The position numbers were made by a program, and so were the translations under genes. The notes under the pieces are model-generated. The model saw nothing but the letters and a program-made list of their open reading frames with translations. It ran no database searches and was not told the DNA's origin. A stretch of DNA of 64,000 nucleotides from Nissolia schottii (lineage: Eukaryota > Streptophyta > Magnoliopsida > Fabales > Fabaceae): positions 470,823-534,822 of the forward strand of contig QANU01012846.1 in NCBI GenBank assembly GCA_003254905.1, read 5' to 3'. Positions 12,356 to 24,128 of the stretch are shown here, in pieces; positions within the stretch are counted from its first letter, which is position 1; every line of letters begins with the position of its first letter.

Positions 12356-13015
12356 TCAAAATGACAATAAAATAAATATTGCCACAAATAAATATCTGAT
12401 TAGTTGAGGTAGTTTATAATAAAAAGTGATTCATAATCAATCATATATTCCCAACATTCTCTAATATTTCATCTTTGTGCGTTGTGGTGGAGAAATTTTA
12501 ACATACACTTTGCGTTTAAGCGTTTAAAAAAATTTAAGACGGTAAAAATTTGGCTCTGACCAAAATCCAAGTGTAATGAGAGAATTTATAATAACTTGTT
12601 GGCATGATGCGTACAAGTGTTGCTACATGCAAGACATCATATCCTTATGCCAAAACATGAAGTTTTGTTCTCATAAGTAATGATCTAACTATTAATTTGA
12701 GGCATTTAATAAACAATTTTGCTAGACCATGCATGAATTGGAGCATCATGTTCTTCGACTGTTGTTCCATTTGACATACAGTAATCATTAAAATCTTGAG
12801 ACATTAACTCACCATTATTATCAAGAAAAAAATTGTCTTAATGACATTATCTACATTCTCTGCTCTTAAATCATTTAAGCAATCAATCTTGTAAACTTCA
12901 TGTTACGAGTTAATGATAAACACATATGTGACCATTTGTTTGATGCATCTATTAAAATCATATGTAATTTATAAATAGTCCACATGATGGATGAATGAGC
13001 CCATATAATTCACTC
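12356..13015 (-). pseudogene. Ty1/copia integrase-region remnant
   Basis: Read on the minus strand, broken frames give, in order, VNYMGSFIHH, then DASNKWSHV with a shifted LST.N, a DNxGE-like acidic block, a VEHxAxxHxQNG-like segment, then GLAKLFIKCLKLIVRSLL and a PPQRTK-like segment. This order matches the copia integrase core and the linker towards reverse transcriptase. Stops and frameshifts occur throughout, so it is long dead. It is the internal part of the truncated element whose LTR lies immediately to the right. Confidence 0.75.
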
Positions 13016-13031
13016 TTCCTAAAAAAAAAAA

Positions 13032-13614
13032 ACTTTCCAATACAAACACCAATTCAAAACAAACTCTCAAAGGATCCTCACAAATATTAAAAAACGCTCA
13101 AGAACAGAGATACACAAATATGACTTTTCTCAAAAAGAAAATTTCTCTAAACTCTGCTGCCTTTACTCTCAAAGACTCTAAAACAAAAATAAAGCTTCAC
13201 TCACAAAGAAACAAATTAGAAGAAGAGATTATATAGAGGATTTCATAGTAGATCTTAAGAGGAGAAAAAGAATGAAGTAATTGCTTCAGATTGTAGTAAT
13301 AATGGTAGACTTTTTAGGCTCCTCTTTTTCTGCCTCTGATAGGTCACATCACCTCTTTTTATATACTGAAATTTTTCTGACTATTGTAGGTTTGAAATTC
13401 AAAACGTTGCAGGTATTGATGTGTTGTCCATTCCTTATTGGTTCGTACAATGTCCTTTGTACAAGGATAATTCCTTTTCTATTGTACAAAAGCTTTTCTT
13501 TGTACCTTTTCTATCTTTCTCTCTCTCTCCCTCCTGACTCCTTCATTATTTCCCTTGTGGCGACAGATATGCCAATTTCGCCTTTTTCTCTTTCTCTTTC
13601 CTTTTGTCAGCAGC

Positions 13615-13649
<35 letters not shown>

Positions 13650-14325
13650 CACACACCTACTTCTCATGCTTCTTTCTTGCTTCAACATCTAATTTTGTTG
13701 CTGCAACACGTTTTCTGACATCGCCTAACTTCATTTTTCTCTTTCTTTCTTTTTGTCATTTGTTTCCTTTGAGGAAAACGTCTTTCCCTGTTTTTGCACT
13801 GCTTAGTGTCAGGTGAGGTACCCTAAAGTTGCCTCCTATTTCTTTCTCTTTCTTCCTTTTCCTTTAAAGGAGCTGACACCCTTTCTTTCCTCTTTGTCCG
13901 TGTCAGTTTTCCTTCCCTATGCTATTTTTGTCTTGTCACGTCACTTTTTCTTCTTTGACTTCTTCTCCAGAGAAATTTTGGACAGCTCTTGATGTTGGGC
14001 CAAATTTATTTTTTGGGCTTCAGCTGCTTCTTGTTTATTTATTTCATTTGGGCCGAGTATTGGGTTCAGAAACCCACTTGTTTCTTATTGGCCCCTTTCA
14101 TTTTGTCTCTAACTGCTTCCAATATTTCATTTCTCCAAAAAAAACAGATTGGGCCTTAATTATTTCTATTGTCTTATTGCACCCAAAAAAAAAACTTGGG
14201 CTAAGTTATTTAGCTAAAACTAATTTGAACCTGAAACAACCTTGAGCCTGAAACACTAATACACACATTAAAATATTCATACCATGTTTGTCATCATCAA
14301 TTTAATTTTGCAAATTGAATCAACA
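13032..14325 (-). mobile_element. truncated LTR of the 2-kb copia family (minus strand)
   Basis: The right edge, read on the minus strand, starts TGTTGATTCAATTTG. Its order of blocks matches the complete solo LTR at 19999-22002 in opposite orientation: the ATGTGACCTATCA block after a TATAAAAAG box, and the GGTGTTTGTATTGG block near the end. The last part of the LTR and the gag-protease region are missing. It joins the integrase relic at an A-rich junction near 13021-13031. The predicted reading frames inside it are not genes. Confidence 0.72.
13617..13656. repeat. (TA)n(CA)n microsatellite
   Basis: A TA run passes directly into a CA run within the truncated copia LTR. Confidence 0.9.
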
Positions 14326-16330
14326 GTTGAGATTTGATGCTAAGTAAAAATTTTTTAAATAAAATAAAATATTTCTAAAATAATAATACCATAAAATCAT
14401 AAACTCACAATTTATGAAAAGAAAGAAAACTAACATATCAGGAAACATTTATGTCATTAATAAAATGATCAACATCTCAATTATGATCTTTAAATAAAAA
14501 AAACATATATCTCTAAATATATTACTTGAATTATTTCTCATGTCATGAATGACTAATATTCTAAAGCAAATATTTTTGTGATCATTCTTTTATAGAGATA
14601 TTTGATAAATATCAAGCAAACCTACCATAGGTACATGACTAAGTTATTTCAATACACATTTATCATTCCAATAATTTTGCTACTTTTGGAGTTATTAGTT
14701 GTCGCATTCACTTTAGGGAATGGACCATAGCCAACTAGACGATTTTTATGAATTCTCATGAATAGCTCTTCATTTTATTTAGCTATGTATGAGAAGACAG
14801 AATTTCAATTCAAAATATTATTATAATTCCTTTCACATATTCCTACAACATGAGCATATTTGGAGTGTGAAATGCAGAAAATATTTTTCCCAATTAGTTC
14901 TCGTTAGTGATTTTTTCATCACATAATTTAAATAGAGAACTTATCTTAAAAACTATTGAGTTTTTCTCTCACTACTAATTTTAAGATCTTATAGTCTCGA
15001 ATGCATCTGTTTTTTTTTTTTTTTTTGCAGATGTGAGTATCAAGTTATTTTTTATAATTAGTAAATATTGAATTCATTATATTATTCTCTTAAAGAGAAT
15101 ACAAGTACCAAATTATAAATACACAAAATCTCAAAATTAATAAATTATGGATACTCAAAAATAAATGTTAGAGTAGTTACATTCGCTTTAGGGAATGTAA
15201 AATAAAATTTAATCAATTCTAAGAATGATCTTTTGACATATTCACTTTTTAGAATATGTATATATAATCTCCTTAAATATAGAAATAATAATTTTTTAAT
15301 AATAATGATGCATTCACTTCTAGGAATGAATATCGTTTTTCTTGGGATTTATTGTTATTATTTTATGAGAATGATTATATTTCACTATAGGTACAATTAG
15401 CATTCACTTCTAGGAATGCTTATACATTTTTATAGGTACAATTAACATCTACTTCTAAAGACAATTTTATTTTCTTATCGTAAAGTTACCATTCACTTTT
15501 GAGAATGAATTTATTTTCTCATCATACCATTATCATTCACTTTTTGAAATGATTTTTTTTTTCTTAAATGTACTGATACTATTCACTTCAAGGAATAATT
15601 TTATTTTCTTGTAGGTATCATTACATTCACTTCAAGAAATGATTATATTTTCTTATAGGTATCATTACCATTCACTTTAGTGAATAATTCTATTTATACA
15701 CAACATTATTCACCATTCACTTCTGGGAATGATGTTGAAAGAAAAATAATAGAATAATATATATAAAATAATTATGTGTTGATAAAATCAAGCCAAATTA
15801 TCAAAAAAACATAAATGAAAATATAATATTAATAAAGAAAATGAACTTATACCATAACAAAATATGTGTATATACAATTAGAACATGCTTATAATTCTTT
15901 GATAATTGACACATAAAAAAATATTTTTATTTATTCTTAAAATTATTAAATAATTAATTTAATTAATTTTTAATAACTTTAAATATTATTATAATTATTT
16001 ATATATCAGGAGAATGAATTTGATTGAAGGTAACAACTTGGAACATGATAGATTTTTTTTGACTAAATATTTTGTTAAACTGATATATTTTGTAAGATCC
16101 TGCTGAACCAGATTGATTGATTACAAGAGTGAAGTGGGTGTCGCCAGTCCAAAATTCCGTACGGCACACGTGCAGTAACCTTTTTCTTTCTTCCTTTCTC
16201 TCTCTAATATTCACTCACTCTCTTCAAATCCCAATCCTCATTCCATTCCATTCAAGTTGTAGTTCTAGCTTACTTCCTTCCTTCTACTTTTCATTCTCAC
16301 AGTTACAACCAAGATTTCTGTTTGATTCGT
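14326..16330. repeat. AT-rich spacer with an array of short palindromes
   Basis: Imperfect palindromes close to CATTCACTTCTAGGAATG recur at about 14706, 15180, 15234, 15310, 15399, 15430, 15488, 15534, 15580, 15626, 15668 and 15712. The last six are spaced 42-46 bp apart, with TTTTCTTATAGGTATCATTA-like spacers. Each unit can fold into a small hairpin (CATTC pairing with GAATG). The array stops about 600 bp before the RETICULATA-related gene. I do not recognise the family. The last 200 bp (16130-16330) are the pyrimidine-rich 5' region of that gene. Confidence 0.7.
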
Positions 16331-16337
16331 CAAGAAT

Positions 16338-17351
16338 ATGGTGGCGGCAGCAGCAGCATCAGCATCCATGGCTCAGCTCCGTTTCTGTCCTCTCCCCGCT
16401 CACCACAATTACCATTACCATCATCACTCTTTCCCGTCGCCACGTCAGCCTCTCAATTCCCCTCTCAATCTCCTAAACACCAACCCCATCCTCTCCTCCC
16501 ACACCCTACACTTTTCCTTCGCCCGAGGAGGAGGAGGAGGAGGAGGAGGCGACGGCGTCGGCGGAGGAGGGGGAGGAAGAGGAGGAGGAAGCGGCGGGTC
16601 CGACGGAGAGTCCAGCGGCGGCGATGGATTTGGAGTTCTGGGAGCGTTCGTAAACGGATGGAGATCCAGGGTTGCTGCTGATCCCCAATTCCCTTTCAAG
16701 GTCCTGATGGAGGAGCTGGTCGGCGTCAGCGCCTGCGTCGTCGGCGACATGGCCACTCGCCCCAATTTCGGCATCAACGAGCTCGACTTCGTCTTCTCGA
16801 CACTCGTGGTTGGCTGCATTCTCAACTTCACCCTCATGTATCTCCTCGCGCCCACCGCCTTAACCCTAACCCTCTCTCCTCCTCCTCCTTCCAATTCAAT
16901 CCTGGCCAGCTGCCCCAAGAGCCACATGTTCGAACCGGGCCCCTACGGCCTGGCGGACCGCCTGGGAACCCTGGTGTACAAAGGGGCCGTGTTTGCCGCG
17001 GTGGGGTTCGCGGCGGGCCTGGTCGGGACCGCCATCTCCAACGGGCTGATCATGGTGAGGAAGAAGATGGACCCGAGCTTCGAGACGCCGAACAAGGCGC
17101 CCCCGACGCTGCTGAACGCCCTCACGTGGGCGGCACACATGGGAGTGAGCAGCAACGTGAGGTACCAGACCCTGAACGGGATTGAGTTCTTGCTGGACAA
17201 GGCCCTCCCTCCCGTCGCTTTCAGGTCCTCCGTGTTCGCGCTCAGGCTCCTTAACAACGTCCTCGGAGGCATGACCTTTGTGCTCCTCGCCAAGCTCACC
17301 GGCTCCCAGACTGCTGCTGCATCTGCATCATCGTCATCGTCATCAAAGTGA
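16338..17351 (+). CDS. RETICULATA-related (DUF3411) chloroplast membrane protein
   Basis: An intronless frame of 337 residues, the size I recall for the short RETICULATA-RELATED members. Residues 1-60 are rich in Ser, Pro, Asn and His, with few acidic residues, like a plastid transit peptide. Residues 64-95 are a Gly-rich linker coded by a GGAGGA repeat. The DUF3411 region runs from about 115 to 320: KVLMEELVG, RPNFGINELDF, then hydrophobic segments at about 150-176, 215-238 and 296-321, consistent with an envelope or thylakoid membrane protein. The family affects leaf mesophyll development and plastid metabolism, but the biochemical role is unknown. A second ATG at residue 11 is possible; the first is used because the full N terminus looks like a transit peptide. 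GC content is much higher than the surroundings. Confidence 0.88.
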   Translation: MVAAAAASASMAQLRFCPLPAHHNYHYHHHSFPSPRQPLNSPLNLLNTNPILSSHTLHFSFARGGGGGGGGDGVGGGGGGRGGGSGGSDGESSGGDGFGVLGAFVNGWRSRVAADPQFPFKVLMEELVGVSACVVGDMATRPNFGINELDFVFSTLVVGCILNFTLMYLLAPTALTLTLSPPPPSNSILASCPKSHMFEPGPYGLADRLGTLVYKGAVFAAVGFAAGLVGTAISNGLIMVRKKMDPSFETPNKAPPTLLNALTWAAHMGVSSNVRYQTLNGIEFLLDKALPPVAFRSSVFALRLLNNVLGGMTFVLLAKLTGSQTAAASASSSSSSK

Positions 17352-18553
17352 GGATCGTTCTTCTTCAATTCGGTTGGTTGATTTTGCTTGTTGTACTGGT
17401 TTTGTAGACTGCTGTTCATATAGCTTGTTTTGACTCTGCTGACGCATTATCTGATTTGTTCAATGCTGTCGATTGTAACGAGGAGAAGAGAATGAACAAT
17501 GCCTTGCCAAATTAGTCACTTGCTTTGCTTTCTGCTTGTGTTTGTTTATGGATGTGGATGTTCATGATTATGATTCCGATTATAGGAAACACCCCCGCAA
17601 ACATTGCTTTGCTTATTTCGAGGATCAATTCTTCTATGATCCCAGCATTAATCAGCACCCGTGGACATAGAACATGCCCAGGAAGGTGTCACTCAACTCC
17701 AGCACACAACCCATAATTTGGGCCACCTCCTCCAATTATTTCCACCAACACTTCAAAGATCATTGACGTTTCTAAATCATCATTTTAAAGTTGCCACTAA
17801 AGTCTTTCAACTTTAAAATGTACGCCGGGCTTCATCCCCGTTTAATACGGGTTCTTACCATCCCATTCATTGAGAGCTGCGCACTGTGCACTTTCAAAAG
17901 CAGGAGGAGGAGGATCCACCAGGCTTGGATGGAGGACACCAACCTTGAATGACTACTATGTCTTTATTATGGAATTAGCTAGGAAGGAAGAAATAAAGGA
18001 GAAAAAAACACATTTAATTGCTCAAGTGCTGCTCCTCGTAACATGAACATACGTGAAGCAACAACTGAACATCCGTCGCAGTTTATATATTTTATATATC
18101 ACAGCACGCAAGATGTAAAGGGCCACAAGCCCCTGTAAAATGTTGGTTCTAATTGTGACAACCCGAATGAGGGAAAACAAATAATCAGATCAGTTCCACT
18201 TTTCAATTTTACCCTGAACCGTGACTAGTTATATTCTATGTACATCCGTTTGTTCTGAATAAAACTTTTCACATTATTAATCTGCCTTTGCTTCTCGGTT
18301 AAAACTTGTAAATCCGCCTCAAGTTCTCTTTTCTTTCCCCCTTTAGCAACTCACAAAGACTGCCCCAAAACAAATGAGTCCCAAGAGAGAAAGTCTATCA
18401 CTAAAATATACACAATCAATTGATCTGTTCTGTCGGTATACATACACAATCTTCTCCGCTTAGTACTCATGTCTCTCAAGAAGCTTCAACTTGAAATCAC
18501 TCTTCCTAACGTCTTTCATTGAGGGATATCTTCAAATTAAACCATAGATATAC
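17352..18553. other. spacer between the RETICULATA-related gene and the ZIP pseudogene
   Basis: It holds the 3' UTR of the upstream gene and unremarkable sequence. The only structure seen is a perfect 13-bp inverted repeat (17781-17793 with 17808-17820, CATTTTAAAGTTG) around a 14-base loop. Confidence 0.45.
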
Positions 18554-19998
18554 CTACACTTCTGTTCTGTTGTAAACACACAACGCAACAATAGAGGATG
18601 CGGGAGATGCAGCACAATTGTCCTCTGGTGCTGAACTGCAGTAAGGTGCATGCAAGCAAACCAACCTATTGAACGTTAAGCACAAAGTTGCAAACTCGAC
18701 ACCCATCACGAGGCAGCTCCAAAGCATGGAATTAATCCACCACAAGCCAGAACCATTATGTGGTCAAGACCACTATAATCAATACCAGCAAGAATAGATC
18801 CAACTGCTGATATTGGACCCATAAATCCAACTACGGCTGCTGTTGCAAGAGAACCATGCCAGCTATCAGTAGCACCAAAGATGCAGCTAGCCACAGCCGC
18901 TCCTCGAGGGAGCCCATGTAGATAGATGGGAAGGACCAAACGGCGACCAAGTCCATATGCTTTTCGTGCAGCCACTCCCAATGCAAGCCCTTCAGCCAAA
19001 GCGTGCAAAGCAATTGCACCGCATGATATGAATGATTGAAGGGTGTGAACACTCACTCGGAAGCCAGTGAGCGTAGGCAAGTCATTTGACTGAGGCTTTT
19101 CTGCCACTTGCCATCTTCAACACACCAGAGTTACAAACATGGATGAAAGCGGCATCTATTGCAAGTCCCAATTTTGAAGACAAAACAAGCTGCATTGGTC
19201 GCCAAGATCCAAGAACAAATGCAATTCCACATGCTGTGCCCATGAGGAAAGCATGCTGAAGGAGCAAGAGCAAATGCAGCTAGTATAATCCCGCCAAGTA
19301 ATAGGCCAAGGCCAAATAGTAATGAAACAAAGAAGCCAGAAGCATCCTCAGAGTTGCAAAAAAGGAAATGTTACTTCCACGGTAGGGTTGGCGTGGAGGA
19401 CAAAAAGTTTGACTGCAACCAAACACCTTGAGCAACGACGATTAATAATATTCATTCATGCAACAAACCGTCTGAGTAATGTCATAAAATGCCAGAACTT
19501 TAGCAGAATTCAACTAGATACATGGGTGGCTGTTGGATAAGATAGTGGTAGATTGGTAATAACCACTTATCCATCCAAGAGACAATTAGCATGCGAACTG
19601 ATTATCTTGGACACTCTGGCAACAAAGTTCAAGCTTTTCATCATTTTCCTAACCGAATGCAGCATAATGTAGCTGATTAGAAAAGAACATACAAACTCAC
19701 TTGCAGTCATGGTTGAAATTCTGAGAGAGGGTGCTGAGAGCTTCCATAAACGCCACCGAAAGTGTTGTAGCTGATGCAACCTGTGAAGCAAAGGCTTCCT
19801 GTATCCAAAAAGTGAGACCAAGTGAGGAAACAATATTATACACCTGAAAACAAGACTTTTTTTACATTACTGCAGCGTTTTAATTCGAAGGCTCAAACCT
19901 ATGGTGTATATACATACCTTCAAATGCAAAAAGAAAAAAAAAATAAAATAAAATAAAGTAGGTATTGAGAACCAACTTTGATTCCTTAAAATGCCATG

Positions 19999-22002
19999 TG
20001 TTGATTCAATTTGAAAAATTATTGATTCAATTTGAAAAATTAAAATGTGATGACAAAATGATATGAACTTTTTAATGTGCGTGTTAGTGTTTTAGGATTA
20101 ACATTGTTTCAAATTCAGAATTTGTTTAGAAATTAACTCAATATACAAGGCTCATATCTCTTTTCAATTAAAGAAAGAATATGGAAGAAAAAGTTAGGTC
20201 AATGCACGGAGAAGTAAAAGGTGTCAGGATACTAAAGAAATCAAGAGATTCCTTGGAAATACAAGAGATAAATCCTTAAACATGCACCTCTCACAAAATC
20301 ATTGAGATAAAAGGCATACAAGGTTAAGGATACATGCAAGAAGCCTTAATTGAGGGGAAGCAAATATTAAGGGGGAGCTCTTGAAGGATTAATTCTTGGC
20401 CAAATTCTGTTCTTAAAGAATTAAAGAAATGGGAACAAAAAAAACGGAACATACAGTCCAAGAATTTCACAGCCCAAAAATTCTTCCTTTTGGGAAAAGT
20501 AAGAAATAAAAGAATAGGTAGCTTGAAGCCCATATATCACGAGCCAAACTGTACAGCCCAATCCGTTGCTTGAGACTTAGCAAAAAGCATGCAAGGCCCA
20601 ATTTTAGTGAGCAACTTGACGTCATCACACACAGGCCAAAATTGAAAGCGGCTGCAACAAAAGTGATAGAGGAATTTTATAATAAAGAAAGGGACGTGAC
20701 TTGACTAGACCATGAGGGAAAGAGATGCATGCACTGACATGCAAGATATGAAGAAGCATACAAAGTTGTGAAGAAAATAAAACAATATGGAAGACGTGTT
20801 GCAGACGGGATCAGCACAATGTTGAAGAAAATGTGGTTATCACAATTAATGAAAATAGAAGAGAGAGAAAGAAAGAAGCTGATGGCGTCAGACCTAGAAA
20901 AAAGAAATAGAACAACATTGAAAAGTAACATGTAGCAGTGAAGCAGCATAAACACAAGCTGAGGATTTTGGTTAATAAAATAATAAAGTAAACGTCCTAC
21001 AAACAATAGGGGCGTCAAAATTTTTTATGGAGAAAAAGAAAATGAAGCAAGAACCGTACTACAAGGATGGGTGGCTGACAAGAAAATAAAGGAAATGACA
21101 AAAATTTTGAAAGAAAGAGAGAGAGGGAAAACGTGTTATGGTTGTCAAAAAGTGGCATCAATAAAAGAAAAAAATTGGAAAACGTGATAGCACAGGTACT
21201 ATTGAAATGAAATATAAAAATGGTGACATATTAAAGTAAAAGGCGTCATGAAGAAAGGAAATGGTACAAGCCTATGACACAACGGATAAAAGGAATTCTC
21301 CTGGTACAAAAAAAAGTGTACTAGCAAATGAGAAGAAGACAGCTGACCTACACCTACAAACGTTCTGAAATTTGAATTGAAAACGGTCAGAATTTTCTGA
21401 TTATAAAAGGGGGAATGATGTGACCTATCAAGGGAGAAAAAAAAGAAAAAAACCAAAAAGCCTGCTATTATACTTGCAACCTAAAGCCATTATTCTATTC
21501 TTTTTTCTCCTCTCAAGGTTCAATCTGAAATTCTTTATATAATCTCTTTGTTCAAAATTTGTTTCTTTGTGAGAAAAGCTCTATTGCTTGAGAGACTTTG
21601 AGAATGAAAAAGGCTGAATATAGAAAGCATTTCTTGAAGAGCCACTTGTGTGTTTATTTGTTCTTGAGAGTGTGTTTTCTGATCTAGATCATTTGAGAGT
21701 TTTGTTTTTGAAATTGGTGTTTGTATTGGAAAGTTTTTGAAAGAAAAGTGATTTGAGTGTTTGAAGAACTGGTATAAATTTTGGGTGTGATTGTCTCTTC
21801 CTTTCACTGTTTACATTTTCCTTCCTTCAAAAGAAATTTTGTTTTTCGTTTAAGAAAAAGAACATTTTCAGAAAACTTGTCTCCGACTATAAGGAGGTAT
21901 CTCTCAAAAATTTAGGAGATAACTTTTCTAAAAAGAGTTTGATTTTTTAAAAAGGTGTCTGCTTAGATTCAACCCCCTTCTCTAAGTTACACAAAACCAT
22001 CA
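19999..22002 (+). mobile_element. 2.0-kb solo LTR (copia family)
   Basis: It starts TGTTGATTC and ends ACCATCA, with the 5-bp duplication CCATG on both sides (19994-19998 and 22003-22007). No internal region remains, so it is a solo LTR left by LTR-LTR recombination. A TATA box (ATTATAAAAGG) lies near 21400, followed by the block shared with the truncated copy at 13032-14325. It sits in an intron of the dead ZIP gene, in opposite orientation to it. Confidence 0.9.
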
Positions 22003-22177
22003 CCATGCAAGATAAAAAGATCAGAATATCCATGTTTTGTAAAAAATTAAACGTACATACATACATACCTTGAATGCATCAAGAAGCGCTTCAGCAACAA
22101 CCAGCAAACCCGGTACAGAAAGGCAGGAACTTACTAGAAGCATCAGCACAAATAAATGAAGGAACCGCTACAATCCG

Positions 22178-22981
22178 CTGCGTTAACATTACACACGAGA
22201 TTGTAACAGGCCAAGGTCAAAGAGTGCATACAAGTTTAAACAAATCAATAGTAGAAGAACCTTCTCCTGAATTCAGCAAATAAAGCAACTAAAAGCTATA
22301 TGCACATTAAGACCCCCACTAGGCCAGTTTTAGGGTAGCATAGTGTCCACTCATTCCAACATGGATCTATCAATAACACCTTAAAGTTTGGCCTCTAGCT
22401 GAAGCAACCTATATTATCAGGTGAAAAATTATGAAATGCATAACAGAGCTTAAACATTTTATTTTCACTAACGTGTTATAGAATTAATGGACGTATTAAT
22501 TTCACAAATGATAAACACTAGACCTAATTCGGTGTCTGCGTTGCTAGAAAGTAAATAAACCACAGAACTGAATGATCTAATTGTACAACACATTACACCT
22601 CACTTGAATCAGAGTAAATCCTACCTAAATACAGGTATGGAACCAAGGCCCACCCCAAACATAATCCAATAAATAGTGTTAAACTGCAGTATCCCATCCC
22701 AAGTATACCTCACTTGAATCAGACTACAGCCTACTAAATAGGAAATACAATAGAGCAATAAAGACCTACTCAAACCTATGAATAAGGTTAACATGCAGTA
22801 TCTCAATTACAAAATGAAAAATTTAGGCTTTCAATGACTGGATGATGGGATGAAAAATTTACTCTAAAATTTCAGAAATAAAACTATTCAAAGTTCAAAC
22901 TGATGACTGATGCCCTAACTGAAGTTAGAATGCTTTCTCCTTCAAAGTGTAAGATAATTCAACTATTAAATTAATATTTAC
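22178..22981 (-). other. intron of the ZIP pseudogene
   Basis: AT-rich sequence between two recognisable ZIP exon remnants. The donor is GTAAAT at the left of the 39-bp exon and the acceptor is CGCAG at 22178 on the minus strand. Nothing else is seen in it. Confidence 0.55.
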
Positions 22982-23040
22982 CTGAGGTAATGATGTAATT
23001 ATGCTCCATAACATAGCATTCTGTGGGGGGGGGGGGGGGG

Positions 23041-24128
23041 ATACGAAATTTCTGCAACAAGTATACAATATCGTACAAGTAATAAAAGTGCGTATTTGGA
23101 ATTCAAGTTGTCGAACCCACGAGAATAATATTAAACCATATTTTCAATTGACAAATAACACAAATTGAATTGATTAAAAGAATTAAGTGAAAAAGTGGTT
23201 TGATGGCAAGATATTAAAATAAACAATTAATTAAAAGAACTAAAAGTAAGAAACACAGGACAGTGGAAAAAGATGCTAAGACAATTGATTTCACCTATTC
23301 TTGACTTAGTTATTATAGAGTTGTTTCTCAATTAACAATTTATATAGATAATGGTCGGGGTTCCTATCCTAATCACAAGCCTCTCTCAAGGTCAAGTAAT
23401 TCTCTTCTTGAAAACTGAATACCTAGTCTCTTAGTGCAAACTAGCCTATTGGAAGCTAGATCGATTTGTGAATTCCCCCACACACGACCACACAACCTGC
23501 ACAGGTTATCTCTAATCTTATGCGAGCCTATGGTTTCTACAACAAAAAGCACTCTCAGTTCCTTCTCTCAAATTGCATGCAAGACATCAAATCAGTTAAA
23601 TGGTTGCGAATCATTCAAAGGCATTAAGCACTGTTATAAAAACTTAAAAAGCATCAATTGGAATTGAGTAACAACAACCATCTTAAATAACATCATAGTC
23701 AAAGGTTACATCAATACCCTAGCAAAGAACTTAGTTCATGATGAAAGAAGAATTACAAAAAGAAAAACTAGAGAGAACAAGAAAAGAACAGGTCATGAGT
23801 AATCCCCAGTTGAGATTTGAGGAGTTACGTCGCTCTCGCATTGAACCCTCGGAGGCGTCAATCCTGCCCTGAGTGCTCCTCTAGGGTTGCCTTTCTGTCC
23901 AATATATGAATCAATCCATTCTTTACGCGTCTTTAGTGATACTTATATTTTTTTTCGATTGAAATTACCAAAAAGGGCATTAACTTTTCTATTTTTTTTT
24001 CAGTGTTTCCATCACACTACTTGAGCAGAGTCCTTCAAATTGGTTTTTGGAGATTCTATTCATGCACTACTCGAGTACACAAGAACAACTTTGGCCGCAT
24101 TAGCACCCTTTATATCCAACATGCTTAC
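23041..24128. repeat. dispersed repeat H, copy 1
   Basis: It begins after an 18-base G run. It shares ordered blocks (TTATCTCTAATCTTATGC, CTTCTCTC..ATTGCATGCA, AATCCCCAGT) with 47860-48240, so it is a dispersed repeat, perhaps part of an LTR or TRIM element. It lies where the missing upstream exons of the ZIP gene would be expected. Its right end is interrupted by the long LTR at 24129. Confidence 0.5.

Larger units (their letters stand above)
18554..23020 (-). pseudogene. Decayed ZIP-family metal transporter gene
   Basis: On the minus strand four exon remnants are visible: 22982-23020 (NAMLWSIITSLPQ), 22069-22177 (ends DAFK), 19701-19798 (SQVASATTLSVAFMEALSTL) and 18554-19353 (ASGFFVSLLFGLG, then HALAEGLALGVAA, LHGLPRGAAVAS and IDYSGLDH). 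They line up with a plant ZIP transporter I recall as At3g08650-like (about 600 residues, C-terminal half). Damage: the N-terminal half is absent; a deletion of about 19-20 bp after GFA shifts the frame in the second exon; the acceptor of the last exon is AA instead of AG (19354-19355); frameshifts lie near 19262 and 19100; and an out-of-frame deletion near 18720 removes the stretch between CFG and CLTF. A working gene would move Zn or Fe across a membrane. This copy cannot. Confidence 0.88.

Noticed and set aside
13281-14245. Open frames of 70-119 residues near 13.3-14.2 kb.
   Set aside because: They lie in the truncated copia LTR and encode only low-complexity Phe/Leu/Ser sequence.
16445-17419. 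Long minus-strand frames opposite the RETICULATA-related gene.
   Set aside because: They are antisense shadows of GC-rich, Gly/Ser-coding sequence. The plus frame has the domain and start.
17823-17843. GCCGGGCTTCATCCCC resembles miR165/166 (CCAGGCTTCATCCCC).
   Set aside because: The 5' half differs and no complementary arm is present within 200 bp on either side.
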